A stretch of DNA of 64,000 nt from Pseudomonadota bacterium. Lineage in GTDB: Bacteria > Pseudomonadota > Alphaproteobacteria > Rhizobiales > Tepidamorphaceae. Of this stretch, positions 1 through 8,260 are shown piece after piece. A model generated the notes under the pieces. The model was not told the origin of the DNA. It ran no database searches and worked only from the letters and a program-made list of their open reading frames with translations. Every line of letters starts with the position of its first letter. The first letter of the stretch is position 1. The stretch lies in assembly GCA_023458595.1 (NCBI GenBank), contig JAEWYT010000170.1, forward strand, positions 1-64,000. Reading direction: 5' to 3'. The translations under genes were made by a program, and so were the position numbers.

Positions 1-90
1 CCCCCGACCCCTCCCCACAAGGGGGAGGGGAGGCGACGCGGCACGGCCTTCTTCCCCCTCCCCCCTCGTGGGGGAGGGTCGGGGAGGGGG
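1..90. repeat. Extragenic palindrome pair, family A
   Basis: Two G/C-run hairpins (about 8-30 and 51-88) of the form C4-5TC4-5 / loop / G4-5AG4, set in opposite orientation so that they can also pair with each other. The same architecture recurs at 1463-1582 and 3123-3243, and a single copy lies at 10299-10327. Position 1 is the window edge, so the element may begin outside it. It lies upstream of the first catabolic gene and could act as a terminator or mRNA stabiliser for the preceding gene. That role is inference. Confidence 0.7.
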
Positions 91-171
91 CGCGGAGCGA
101 GCATCGCGAGTGAAGCGTGCGGCGTTCGCCGCATCCGGCGCAAATTCAAGAAACCTCCGGGAGAACCTCAA

Positions 172-1422
172 ATGACCGCACCGGCTGACAATCTCAGGAT
201 CAACGGCGAGCGCCTGTGGGACTCGCTGATGGAGATGGCCAAGATCGGCCCCGGCGTGAAGGGCGGCAACAACCGCCAGACCCTGACCGACTCCGACCGC
301 GAGGGCCGGCTCCTGTTCCAGACCTGGTGCGAGGCGGCGGGTCTCGCCGTCACGATCGACACCATGGGCAACATGTTCGCCCGCCGCGCCGGCGCCGATC
401 CCTCGCTTCCTCCGGTGGTGCTCGGCAGTCATCTCGACACCCAGCCGACCGGCGGCAAGTTCGACGGCGTGCTCGGCGTGCTGGGCGGCCTCGAGGTGGT
501 GCGCACGCTGAACGACCTCGGCGTCAGGACGCGCCATCCAATCGAGGTCGCCAACTGGACCAACGAGGAGGGAACGCGCTTCACCCCGGCGATGGTGTCG
601 TCCGGCGTGTTCGCCGGCGCCTACACCGAAACCGAGGTCTACGGCATCGTCGACCGCGAGGGAAAGACATTCGGCGACGAGCTGAAGCGCATCGGCTTCA
701 TTGGCGACGAGCCGGTCGGCAAGCATCCGATCAAGGCATATTTCGAGCTGCATATCGAGCAGGGGCCGATCCTCGAGGCCGAGGGCTGCGACGTCGGCGT
801 CGTCACCCACGGCCAGGGCCAGCGCTGGTTCGACATCAAGCTCACCGGTTTCGAGAGCCACGCCGGCACGACGCCCATGCCGCGCCGCCGCGACGCCCTG
901 GTCGGGGCCGCGAAGATCGTGCTCGCGGTCAACGAGATCGCGCTGTCGCACGCTCCCAACGCGGTCGGCACGGTCGGCGTGCTCGATCCCTATCCGGGCT
1001 CGCGCAACGTGCTGCCCGGCGCGGTGACGATGACGGTCGACTTCCGCCACCCCGACGACGCGGTGCTGCTCGACATGGCGACCCGCCTGCGGGCCGCGCT
1101 CGACAAGGCCTGCGCGGAGGGCAAGCTCGAGCAGGAGGTGAACGAGGTCTTCTACTATCCCCCCGTCGCCTTCGATACCGACTGCGTCGCCGCCGTCCGG
1201 CGCGCTGCCGAGCGGCTCGGCTACAAGCATCGCGACATCGTCTCGGGCGCCGGCCACGACGCCTGCTACATCGCCCGCGTTGCGCCGACCTCGATGATCT
1301 TCTGCCCTTGCGTCGACGGCATCAGCCACAACGAGGACGAGGACATCAGCCCAGACTGGGCGGCGGCGGGGACGAACACGCTGTTCCATGCGGCCGTCGA
1401 GACTGCGGAGATCGTGGGGTGA
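172..1422 (+). CDS. Zn-dependent N-carbamoyl-amino-acid hydrolase / beta-ureidopropionase
   Basis: A 416-residue member of the M20-like hydantoinase/carbamoylase family (AmaB/PydC type), which hydrolyses N-carbamoyl amino acids such as N-carbamoyl-beta-alanine to amino acid, CO2 and ammonia. Visible metal ligands are His87 in GSHLDT, Asp98 in GGKFDG, the NEEGTRF glutamates (132-133), His194 in HIEQG and the C-terminal GAGHDA histidine. The FESHAGTTPMP dimerisation/substrate loop is also present. Length is normal for the family. The start follows a GGGAGAA ribosome binding site. The dihydropyrimidinase gene follows 206 bp downstream, so this is probably the third step of reductive pyrimidine degradation. 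Whether it prefers beta-alanine or alpha-amino-acid carbamoyl derivatives cannot be told from sequence alone. Confidence 0.92.
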   Translation: MTAPADNLRINGERLWDSLMEMAKIGPGVKGGNNRQTLTDSDREGRLLFQTWCEAAGLAVTIDTMGNMFARRAGADPSLPPVVLGSHLDTQPTGGKFDGVLGVLGGLEVVRTLNDLGVRTRHPIEVANWTNEEGTRFTPAMVSSGVFAGAYTETEVYGIVDREGKTFGDELKRIGFIGDEPVGKHPIKAYFELHIEQGPILEAEGCDVGVVTHGQGQRWFDIKLTGFESHAGTTPMPRRRDALVGAAKIVLAVNEIALSHAPNAVGTVGVLDPYPGSRNVLPGAVTMTVDFRHPDDAVLLDMATRLRAALDKACAEGKLEQEVNEVFYYPPVAFDTDCVAAVRRAAERLGYKHRDIVSGAGHDACYIARVAPTSMIFCPCVDGISHNEDEDISPDWAAAGTNTLFHAAVETAEIVG

Positions 1423-1462
1423 GCGTGATGCGGACGGCATGGCCCGGCGGCGTCGGCGGCTG

Positions 1463-1582
1463 GCCCTCACCCCGACCCTCTCCCGCGAGCGGGAGAGGGA
1501 GCGGACGGTGCATGTGGCACGACGGTGGAACAGGTCGCGGCCAGACTCCCTCTCCCGCTCGCGGGAGAGGGTGGGGTGAGGG
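1463..1582. repeat. Inverted pair of family A palindromes
   Basis: Two hairpins, ACCCTCTCCCGCGAGCGGGA on the left and its near mirror on the right (about 1547-1582), are flanked outside by CCCTCACCCC and GGGGTGAGGG, so the whole element can fold on itself. It sits in the spacer between the carbamoylase and dihydropyrimidinase genes. No open reading frame here looks real. Confidence 0.75.
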
Positions 1583-1628
1583 TCCGCGCCCGGGGCGCTG
1601 AGACAGGACGACAACGGGAGAAGCCATC

Positions 1629-3083
1629 ATGTCCACAGTCATCAAGGGCGGAACGGTCGTCACGGCCGACCTGACCTACGAGGCCGATGTTCTGATCGAG
1701 GGCGGCAAGGTCGCCGCGATCGGCAAGGGGCTCAAGGGCGACGAGACGCTGGATGCGACCGGCTGCTACGTGATGCCCGGCGGCATCGACCCGCACACCC
1801 ATCTCGAGATGCCCTTCATGGGCACCTACTCCTCCGACGACTTCGAGAGCGGCACCCGCGCCGCGCTCGCCGGCGGCACGACGATGGTCGTCGACTTCGC
1901 GCTGCCCTCGCCGGACCAGTCGCTCATCGACGCGCTCGGCATGTGGCACAACAAGTCGGGCCGGGCGAACTGCGACTACTCCTTCCACATGGCGATCACC
2001 TGGTGGGGCGAGCAGGTCTTCGACGAGATGGAGACGATCGTCCGCGAGAAGGGCATCAACACCTTCAAGCACTTCATGGCCTACAAGGGCGCGCTGATGG
2101 TGGACGACGACGAGATGTTCGCCTCCTTCCAGCGCTGCGCCGAGCTCGGCGCCCTGCCGCTCGTCCACGCGGAGAACGGCGACGTCGTCGCCCAGCTGCA
2201 GGCGAAGCTCCTGGCCGAGGGCAACAACGGCCCGGAGGCGCACGCCTATTCGCGGCCGGCGGAGGTGGAGGGCGAGGCGACCAACCGCGCCATCATGATC
2301 GCCGACATGGCCGGCGTCCCCGTCTACATCGTCCACACCTCCTGCGAGCAGGCGCACGAGGCGATCCGCCGGGCGCGCCAGAACGGCATCCGCGCCTATG
2401 GCGAGCCGCTGATCCAGCATCTGACGCTGGACGACAGCGAATACGCCAATGCGGACTGGGATCACGCGGCGCGGCGCGTGATGTCGCCGCCGTTCCGCAA
2501 CAGGAAGCACCAGGACTCGCTGTGGGCCGGCCTGCAGTCGGGCTCGCTGTCCTGCGTCGCGACCGACCACTGCGCCTTCACCACCGAACAAAAGCGATAT
2601 GGCGTCGGCGACTTCACCAAGATCCCGAACGGCACCGGCGGCCTCGAGGATCGCATGCCGATGCTGTGGACCCACGGCGTCGCCACCGGCCGGCTCACCA
2701 TGAACGAGTTCGTCGCGGTGACCTCCACCAACATCGCCAAGATCCTCAACATGTATCCGAGGAAGGGCGCGATCCTGGTCGGCTCCGACGCCGACATCGT
2801 GGTGTGGGACCCGGCGAAGGAGAAGACGATCTCGGCCAAGACCCAGCAGTCGGCGATCGACTACAACGTCTTCGAGGGCAAGCACGTGAAGGGCCTGCCG
2901 CGCTACGTCTTGAGCCGCGGCCTCGTCTCCATCGTCGACGGCGCGGTGAAGACGAAGGAGGGCCACGGCGAGTTCGTCGCGCGCGAGCCCTTCCAGGCGG
3001 TCAACAAGGCCCTGTCGCAGTGGAAGGAACTAACCGCCCCGCGCAAGGTCGAGCGCACCGGCATTCCGGCGAGCGGGGTGTAG
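1629..3083 (+). CDS. hydA: Dihydropyrimidinase (D-hydantoinase)
   Basis: A 484-residue cyclic amidohydrolase that opens dihydrouracil/dihydrothymine (and hydantoins) to N-carbamoyl-beta-amino acids. The binuclear metal site is visible: His56 and His58 in DPHTH, the carbamylated lysine Lys153 in FKHFMAYKG, the histidine of VHAENGD (180), the histidine of VHTSC, and the aspartate in CVATDHCAF. Length and end-to-end motif order are typical. The start codon follows a GGGAGAAGCC site. Its product is the substrate of the upstream carbamoylase, so the two form consecutive steps. The first enzyme (dihydropyrimidine dehydrogenase) is not in this window and may lie upstream. Confidence 0.95.
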   Translation: MSTVIKGGTVVTADLTYEADVLIEGGKVAAIGKGLKGDETLDATGCYVMPGGIDPHTHLEMPFMGTYSSDDFESGTRAALAGGTTMVVDFALPSPDQSLIDALGMWHNKSGRANCDYSFHMAITWWGEQVFDEMETIVREKGINTFKHFMAYKGALMVDDDEMFASFQRCAELGALPLVHAENGDVVAQLQAKLLAEGNNGPEAHAYSRPAEVEGEATNRAIMIADMAGVPVYIVHTSCEQAHEAIRRARQNGIRAYGEPLIQHLTLDDSEYANADWDHAARRVMSPPFRNRKHQDSLWAGLQSGSLSCVATDHCAFTTEQKRYGVGDFTKIPNGTGGLEDRMPMLWTHGVATGRLTMNEFVAVTSTNIAKILNMYPRKGAILVGSDADIVVWDPAKEKTISAKTQQSAIDYNVFEGKHVKGLPRYVLSRGLVSIVDGAVKTKEGHGEFVAREPFQAVNKALSQWKELTAPRKVERTGIPASGV

Positions 3084-3122
3084 GTGGTGGCGCGAAGGCA
3101 CACGGTCGTCTCGTCCGCACGG

Positions 3123-3243
3123 ACCCTCACCCCGACCCTCTCCCGCACGTGGGAGAGGGAGTTCGGCCGCGATCGGTGCGACGACCTTGCCTGGGGCACG
3201 GTCCGCTCCCTCTCCCGCGTGCGGGAGAGGGTCGGGGTGAGGG
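3123..3243. repeat. Inverted pair of family A palindromes
   Basis: Second complete copy of the paired hairpin seen at 1463-1582: CCCTCACCCCGACCCTCTCC at the left edge and its reverse complement at the right edge, each with an internal GGGAGAGGG hairpin. It fills most of the 209-bp gap between dihydropyrimidinase and the ABC ATPase gene. Confidence 0.75.
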
Positions 3244-3292
3244 CCTGCGGCCTCTCCGCATCGCTCGAAGTCGCAGCCCTCGGCAGGTGCCC

Positions 3293-4081
3293 ATGACGGC
3301 AGCGCCGAACGTCGTATCGGCCAAGGACCTGTCGCTCACCTTCGAGACGGCGGACGGACCCGTCCACGCCCTGTCGAACATCGACCTGACCGTCGAGCGC
3401 GGCGAGTTCGTCTCCTTCATCGGCCCGTCGGGCTGCGGCAAGACCACGCTCCTGCGCGTCGTCGCCGACCTGGAGCAGCCGACCGGCGGCACGATCACCG
3501 TCAACGGCGTCAGCCCCCACGAGGCGCGCTCGAGCCGCGCCTACGGCTATGTCTTCCAGGCCGCAGCGCTCTATCCCTGGCGCACCATTGCCCGCAACGT
3601 CGCCCTGCCGCTCGAGATCATGGGCCTGTCCAGGGCCGAGCAGCAGGCGCGCATCGAGAAGAACCTCGCCCTCGTCAACCTGACCGGCTTCGAGCGCAAG
3701 TTCCCCTGGCAGCTGTCGGGCGGCATGCAGCAGCGCGCCTCGATCGCCCGCGCGCTCGCCGTCGAGCCGGACCTGCTGCTGATGGACGAGCCGTTCGGCG
3801 CGCTCGACGAGATCGTCCGCGACCACCTCAACGAGCAGCTCCTGCAGCTCTGGGACAAGACCGGCAAGACGGTGATCTTCGTCACCCACTCGATCCCCGA
3901 GGCGGTGTTCCTGTCGACGCGCATCGTCGTCATGTCGCCGCGGCCGGGCAGGGTGCACGACATCGTCGTGTCCGACCTCCCGCGCGAGCGCACGCTCGAC
4001 ATCCGCGAGACGCCGGAATTCCTGAAGCTTGCACACCGCGTCCGCGAGGGCCTGAGGGCGGGGCATAGCTATGACGATTGA
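3293..4081 (+). CDS. ABC transporter ATP-binding protein (NitT/TauT type)
   Basis: A 262-residue cytoplasmic ATPase. Walker A GPSGCGKT lies at 44-51, the Q-loop at YVFQ, the ABC signature LSGGMQQ at 141-147, Walker B LLLMDEP at 161-167 and the switch histidine in FVTHS. It belongs to the nitrate/sulfonate/thiamine-precursor importer group. The ATG at 3293 is chosen because the reading frame upstream is only a shadow of the dihydropyrimidinase gene. It is encoded with two permeases and a THI5/NMT1-type binding protein, from which it is separated by a GIY-YIG gene insert. The likely substrate, from context, is a pyrimidine, dihydropyrimidine or hydantoin. Confidence 0.93.
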   Translation: MTAAPNVVSAKDLSLTFETADGPVHALSNIDLTVERGEFVSFIGPSGCGKTTLLRVVADLEQPTGGTITVNGVSPHEARSSRAYGYVFQAAALYPWRTIARNVALPLEIMGLSRAEQQARIEKNLALVNLTGFERKFPWQLSGGMQQRASIARALAVEPDLLLMDEPFGALDEIVRDHLNEQLLQLWDKTGKTVIFVTHSIPEAVFLSTRIVVMSPRPGRVHDIVVSDLPRERTLDIRETPEFLKLAHRVREGLRAGHSYDD

Positions 4082-4093
4082 GCCAGCATGTGC

Positions 4094-4210
4094 ACCTCTT
4101 GCTCGTCATCCCGGCCGGAGCGCAGCGGAGAGCCGGGATCGGAGAGCCACGGCGGCGGAGGGGGTTCCCCGATCCCGGCTCGGCCGGCGGCCGTCCGGGA
4201 TGACGACGGA
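4094..4210 (+). repeat. 117-bp repeat copy 1 (family B palindrome)
   Basis: Almost identical to 4559-4675 at a constant offset of 465 bp, with only about three mismatches seen by eye. The element carries terminal inverted repeats CGTCATCCCGG and CCGGGATGACG and an internal stem GATCCCGGCTC / GAGCCGGGATC, the layout of a REPIN or small MITE. Related, more diverged elements lie at 12785-12895, 13098-13205, 14221-14339 and 15425-15462. Confidence 0.85.
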
Positions 4211-4257
4211 TGAGCCAGTGTTCCCGAACCTGACTGTCGGGCTGGAGAACGAGAGCC

Positions 4258-4545
4258 GTGTCTGCTTGGGTCTACATTATGGCGTCTCGGCCGTTCGGTA
4301 CGCTTTATACCGGCGTGACCGGCGATCTGCCCCGCCGCATTCACGAGCATCGGGAAGGTCTGGTGCCGGGCTTCACGACGAAATACGGCGTGAAGATGCT
4401 GGTGTGGTACGAACGCCACGAAACCATGCCGTTGGCGATTGCGCGCGAGAAGCAAATCAAGCGCTGGAACCGCCGCTGGAAATTCGAGCTGATCGAAACA
4501 CTCAATCCCGAGTGGCGAGATCTTTTTGGGCAAATGAACAAATAG
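4258..4545 (+). CDS. Small GIY-YIG nuclease family protein
   Basis: A 95-residue single-domain protein of the UPF0213/YhbQ-like GIY-YIG group. It shows the VYIM...LYTGVT core, the catalytic-type arginine in DLPRRI, the conserved EHREG, the WYERH segment and the glutamate in REKQIKRW. The start is a GTG followed immediately by the family's usual N-terminus. It interrupts the ABC transporter operon between ATPase and permease genes, and lies between two almost identical 117-bp repeats ending 47 bp before it and starting 13 bp after it. A relative sharing roughly half of its residues is at 26022-26309. Substrate unknown; most likely a DNA nuclease. Its position suggests insertion as a cassette. 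Confidence 0.88.
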   Translation: MSAWVYIMASRPFGTLYTGVTGDLPRRIHEHREGLVPGFTTKYGVKMLVWYERHETMPLAIAREKQIKRWNRRWKFELIETLNPEWRDLFGQMNK

Positions 4546-4558
4546 CGATCCGCAACGA

Positions 4559-4675
4559 ACCTCTTCCTCGTCATCCCGGCCGGAGCGCAGCGGAGAGCCG
4601 GGATCGGAGAGCCACGGCGGCGGAGGGGGTTCCCCGATCCCGGCTCGGCCTGCGGCCGTCCGGGATGACGATGGA
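4559..4675 (+). repeat. 117-bp repeat copy 2 (family B palindrome)
   Basis: Direct repeat of 4094-4210, in the same orientation, beginning 13 bp after the GIY-YIG stop codon. The near identity of the two copies, in contrast to the diverged family B elements elsewhere, points to a recent duplication or insertion event. The right end lies 36 bp before the permease start. Confidence 0.85.
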
Positions 4676-4711
4676 CAGGCATCCGGTTCTTCTGCGAATG
4701 CGGGCCCCCGC

Positions 4712-5608
4712 ATGAGCAAAGACGGCGACGATCGCGGCTTCTTCCTGGACCGGGTCGTCCCGGTCGCAGCCGTCGTCGTCGCCATTGTCGTCGTCTGGTA
4801 CGTCGCCGCCGTGTTCCTGAACGCGCCGTTCCAGCGCGACACCTACGACCGCGCCGGGCAGGCCTACACGACGGCCGAGCTGGTCTCCGCGACGCTGAAC
4901 CAGGAGCGCCCCGTGCTGCCGACGCCGCATCAGGTCGGCGAGGAGCTCTACAAGACCGTCTTCCAGCTCGCGCCCACCTCGAAGCGCAGCCTGGTCTTCC
5001 ACGGCTGGGTGACGCTCTCCTCGACCCTGCTCGGCTTCGCCATCGGCACCCTGCTCGGCATCGTCCTCGCCGTCGCCATCGTTCACAGCCGCAACCTGTC
5101 GAAGTCTCTGATGCCGTGGATCATCGCCTCGCAGACGATCCCGATCCTCGCCGTCGCGCCGATGATCATCGTGGTGCTGAACGCGATCGGGCTGACGGGG
5201 CTGGTCCCGAAGGCGATGATCTCGACCTACCTGTCCTTCTTCCCGGTCGCCGTCGGCATGGTGAAGGGCCTGCGCTCGCCGGACCCGATCCATCTCGACC
5301 TGATGCGCACCTACAACGCCAGCCGCGCTCAGGTGTTCTGGAAGCTGCGCGCGCCGGCCTCCGTCCCCTTCCTGTTCGCCTCGATGAAGATCGCGATCGC
5401 GATCTCCCTCGTCGGCGCCATAGTGGGAGAGCTTCCGACCGGCGCGGTCGCCGGCCTCGGCGCGCGGCTGCTGGCGGGCTCCTATTACGGCCAGACCATC
5501 CAGATCTGGTCGGCGCTGATCGCCGCCGCCGTCCTCGCCGCCGTGCTCGTCGGCATCGTCGGGTTGATCAACCGGCGGGTGCTGCGCCGCATGGGGATGG
5601 CGCAATGA
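4712..5608 (+). CDS. ABC transporter permease 1 (NitT/TauT type)
   Basis: A 298-residue inner-membrane permease of the BPD_transp_1 fold. An N-terminal membrane segment lies at about 15-38, then a periplasmic stretch, then five or so hydrophobic helices. The EAA-type coupling loop appears near 215-235 (DLMRTYNASRAQVFWKLRAP), which docks on the ATPase. Its stop codon overlaps the start of the next permease (ATGA), so the two are translationally coupled. The N-terminus is longer than in minimal family members but similar to thiamine-precursor and pyrimidine importers. Confidence 0.92.
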   Translation: MSKDGDDRGFFLDRVVPVAAVVVAIVVVWYVAAVFLNAPFQRDTYDRAGQAYTTAELVSATLNQERPVLPTPHQVGEELYKTVFQLAPTSKRSLVFHGWVTLSSTLLGFAIGTLLGIVLAVAIVHSRNLSKSLMPWIIASQTIPILAVAPMIIVVLNAIGLTGLVPKAMISTYLSFFPVAVGMVKGLRSPDPIHLDLMRTYNASRAQVFWKLRAPASVPFLFASMKIAIAISLVGAIVGELPTGAVAGLGARLLAGSYYGQTIQIWSALIAAAVLAAVLVGIVGLINRRVLRRMGMAQ

Positions 5609-6708
5609 GGAAGCTGTCGCCGCTCCTGACCGCCGCCGCCGTTCTGGCGCTCGCCGCCGTGCTGCTGCCGGCCTCCCGCGACGGCTTCGGCGTGATCGAC
5701 CTGCCGACGCTAACCGGCTCGGCGGCGGCCATCGTCATCGCCGCCGTTCTCTCCTTCGCCACGCCCGCGCTCACGATCGCCGCGCCGGCGATCGCCGCCC
5801 ATCTCGCCGCCTGGTACCTGACCGGCACGGTCGCGAGCCTGTCGGGCAACACGGGCCTGGGCTTCTGGTGCCTCGTCGTCGCAGCCTGGCTCACCGCCTG
5901 GCGGCTGACCGACGCGCTGTCGGCGCTGGAGCCGCGCGAGAAGACATGGCGCCGGCTGATCGGCGTCGTCGTGCCGGTCCTGTTCGGCCTGTGGATCCTG
6001 ATCCTGTGGGAACTGATCGTCCGCGGCTTCGCCGTGCCGCAGGTGCTGCTGCCGGCGCCGAGCCAGATCTGGGCGCGGCTCGCGAGCTCCGTCCCGACGA
6101 TTGCCGCCGACTTCCGCCAGACTTTCCTGAAGGCGGTGCTGATCGGCTACGTGCTCGGTTGCGGCACGGGCTTCGTCGTCGCGATCCTGGTCGACCGGGT
6201 GCCCTTCCTGCGCAAGGGGCTCCTGCCGATCGGCAATCTCGTGTCGGCCCTGCCGATCGTCGGCATCGCGCCGATCATGGTCATGTGGTTCGGCTTCGAC
6301 TGGCCCTCCAAGGCCGCCGTCGTCGTCGTGATGACCTTCTTCCCGATGCTGGTGAACACCGTCGCCGGCCTGGAGGCGGCCGGCTCCATGGAGCGCGACC
6401 TGATGCGCACCTACGCGGCGAGCTACTGGCAGTCGCTGATGAAGCTGAGGCTGCCCGCAGCCTTGCCGTTCGTCTTCACGGCGCTCAAGATCAATTCGAC
6501 GCTGGCGCTGATCGGCGCCATCGTCGCCGAATTCTTCGGAACGCCCATAGTCGGCATGGGCTTCCGCATATCGACCGAGGTCGGCCGCATGAACATCGAC
6601 ATGGTCTGGGCGGAGATCGCCGTCGCCGCGCTCGCCGGCTCGGTCTTTTACGCACTGGTGGCGCTCGTCGAGCGCACCTTCACGTTCTGGCATCCGTCCT
6701 ACCGCTGA
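5605..6708 (+). CDS. ABC transporter permease 2 (NitT/TauT type)
   Basis: A 367-residue permease, partner of the upstream one. The first about 110 residues hold three or four extra hydrophobic helices rich in Ala/Leu before the standard BPD_transp_1 domain. The coupling loop is DLMRTYAASYWQSLMKLRLP, near-parallel to that of permease 1, indicating a heterodimer from an old duplication. It starts at the ATG overlapping the TGA of permease 1. The N-terminal extension is unlike the usual 250-residue family members, so this could be described as a fused membrane module of unknown role. Confidence 0.92.
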   Translation: MRKLSPLLTAAAVLALAAVLLPASRDGFGVIDLPTLTGSAAAIVIAAVLSFATPALTIAAPAIAAHLAAWYLTGTVASLSGNTGLGFWCLVVAAWLTAWRLTDALSALEPREKTWRRLIGVVVPVLFGLWILILWELIVRGFAVPQVLLPAPSQIWARLASSVPTIAADFRQTFLKAVLIGYVLGCGTGFVVAILVDRVPFLRKGLLPIGNLVSALPIVGIAPIMVMWFGFDWPSKAAVVVVMTFFPMLVNTVAGLEAAGSMERDLMRTYAASYWQSLMKLRLPAALPFVFTALKINSTLALIGAIVAEFFGTPIVGMGFRISTEVGRMNIDMVWAEIAVAALAGSVFYALVALVERTFTFWHPSYR

Positions 6709-6737
6709 CGGGACGGGGCCCAATCCGGAGGAGTGGA

Positions 6738-7724
6738 ATGAAGAAGCATCTCATGACAACGCTGGCCGCAGCCGCGCTCGCCCTCTCGGCGGTCGCCGCC
6801 AAGGCCGAGGACAAGGTCGTCCTGCAGCTGAAGTGGGTCACGCAGGCCCAGTTCGCCGGCTATTACGTCGCCCAGGACAAGGGCTTCTACAAGGAGGCCG
6901 GTCTCGACGTCGAGATCAAGCCGGGCGGTCCGGACATCGCCCCGCCGCAGGTCATCGCCGGCGGCGGCGCCGACGTCATCATCGACTGGATGCCGTCCGC
7001 GCTCGCCTCGCGCGAGAAGGGCGTTCCGCTCGTCAACATCGCCCAGCCGTTCAAGAAGTCCGGCATGATGCTGACCTGCCTGAAGGAAACCGGCATCACC
7101 AAGCCGGAGGACTTCAAGGGCAGGACGCTCGGCGTCTGGTTCTTCGGCAACGAGTATCCGTTCCTGTCGTGGATGGCCCATCTGAACATCCCGACCGAGG
7201 GCGGGCCGGACGGCGTCACCGTTCTCAAGCAGGGCTTCAACGTCGATCCGCTCCTGCAGAAGCAGGCCGACTGCATATCGACCATGACCTACAACGAGTA
7301 CTGGCAGGTCATCGACGCGGGCATCAAGCCCGAGGACCTGATCGTCTTCAAGTACGAGGACCAGGGCGTCTCGACCATGGAGGACGGCCTCTACGTGCTC
7401 GAGGACAATCTCAAGGATCCCGCCTTCGTCGACAAGATGGCCCGCTTCGTGGCGGCCTCGATGAAGGGCTGGGAATGGGCGCGCGAGCATCCCGAGGAGG
7501 CCGCGGCGATCGTTCTCGACAACGACGCCACCGGCGCCCAGACCGAGAAGCACCAGGTCCGCATGATGGGCGAGATCAACAAGCTGACCGAGGGCTCGGA
7601 CGGCACGCTCGATCCCGCCGACTACGAGCGCACCGTCGAGATCCTGCTCGGCGGCGGCTCCGATCCGGTCATCACCAAGAAGCCGGAAGGCGCCTGGACG
7701 CACGCCGTCACCGACAAGATGTAG
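6738..7724 (+). CDS. ABC transporter substrate-binding protein, NMT1/THI5-like
   Basis: A 328-residue periplasmic binding protein. A Sec signal peptide spans residues 1-22 (MKKH..., Ala/Leu core, cleavage after AKA). The mature protein opens with VVLQLKWVTQAQFAGYYVA, the hallmark of the THI5/NMT1 family that binds pyrimidine-like ligands in several bacteria. An AGGAG ribosome binding site precedes the ATG. It is the last gene of the transporter operon and is followed by a strong terminator. The ligand is inferred from the adjacent dihydropyrimidinase and carbamoylase; formylaminopyrimidine-type ligands are an alternative known for related proteins. Confidence 0.93.
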   Translation: MKKHLMTTLAAAALALSAVAAKAEDKVVLQLKWVTQAQFAGYYVAQDKGFYKEAGLDVEIKPGGPDIAPPQVIAGGGADVIIDWMPSALASREKGVPLVNIAQPFKKSGMMLTCLKETGITKPEDFKGRTLGVWFFGNEYPFLSWMAHLNIPTEGGPDGVTVLKQGFNVDPLLQKQADCISTMTYNEYWQVIDAGIKPEDLIVFKYEDQGVSTMEDGLYVLEDNLKDPAFVDKMARFVAASMKGWEWAREHPEEAAAIVLDNDATGAQTEKHQVRMMGEINKLTEGSDGTLDPADYERTVEILLGGGSDPVITKKPEGAWTHAVTDKM

Positions 7725-7756
7725 TCGACGCGGGACCCCGCGATTTCGACGACATG

Positions 7757-7785
7757 CGAGGGGGCCTTCGGGCCCCCTCTTTTCG
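7757..7785 (+). terminator. Rho-independent terminator of the pyrimidine/ABC operon
   Basis: A stem AGGGGGCC / GGCCCCCT with a TTCG tetraloop, followed by CTTTTC, starting 33 bp after the binding-protein stop codon. Confidence 0.9.
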
Positions 7786-7858
7786 TTGTCGGAGGGCGGA
7801 CGATCTATGAAGGCGCGGTGCTCGCGGCCTCCGCCATCCGGCGGAGACGCGTCGACGT

Positions 7859-8260
7859 CTATTCGCGCGTGGCGAGGCACGGGTCGAGGATGACCTGCTC
7901 CGGCCCGGCGCGCTGGTATCCGCCCGCGACCACGGCGAAATCGCCGGGCTGCATGCCGTTCGTGTCGTAGGTCACGCACATGACCTGGGTGCCCGGTGCC
8001 CCGCACAGGATGATATGGGCGAGCGCGCCGTCCGAGTGGACTTCGGAAAGCCTGCCTTCCATCGCCATGGTGATGCGGACGTCGGTCTGCGGGGCGCGTG
8101 CGGCCCAGTGGGCGATCGTCTCGCAGGTCGCGGGCGTGTCCGCCCAGCCTTCGCCCTCGCGGAACGGGCTCTCGGGATCGCAGCACGCCTGCGCCCGCGC
8201 GCCGGAGGCCGTCAGGAGAACCGTCAACAGCGCGGAAAATGCGTCGCGCCTCGGCTTCAA
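7859..8260 (-). CDS. Small exported cysteine-containing protein, unknown function
   Basis: Unrecognised. I choose a TTG start at 8260 because it is preceded by GAGGA at proper spacing and gives a clean Sec signal peptide (KPRR, hydrophobic core AFSALLTVLLTA, cleavage after ARA). That leaves a mature domain of about 110 residues with six cysteines (CC near the N-terminus, then CET, LCG, MCV and PCL), consistent with three disulfides in the periplasm. The frame remains open farther upstream, but the extra residues do not resemble an export signal. It is convergent with the ABC operon and shares its terminator region. Confidence 0.65.
   Translation of the reverse strand: MKPRRDAFSALLTVLLTASGARAQACCDPESPFREGEGWADTPATCETIAHWAARAPQTDVRITMAMEGRLSEVHSDGALAHIILCGAPGTQVMCVTYDTNGMQPGDFAVVAGGYQRAGPEQVILDPCLATRE

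Noticed and set aside
1943..3292. Long open frame running into the ABC ATPase gene from upstream
   Set aside because: It is the +1 shadow of the dihydropyrimidinase gene. Its Arg/Gly/Pro-rich translation has no family features; the ATPase starts at the ATG at 3293.
4094..4675. Interpretation as a CRISPR array or insertion sequence
   Set aside because: Only two repeats, 117 bp each, with a protein-coding gene between them, no short regular spacers, no cas genes, no transposase and no visible target-site duplication outside the repeats.
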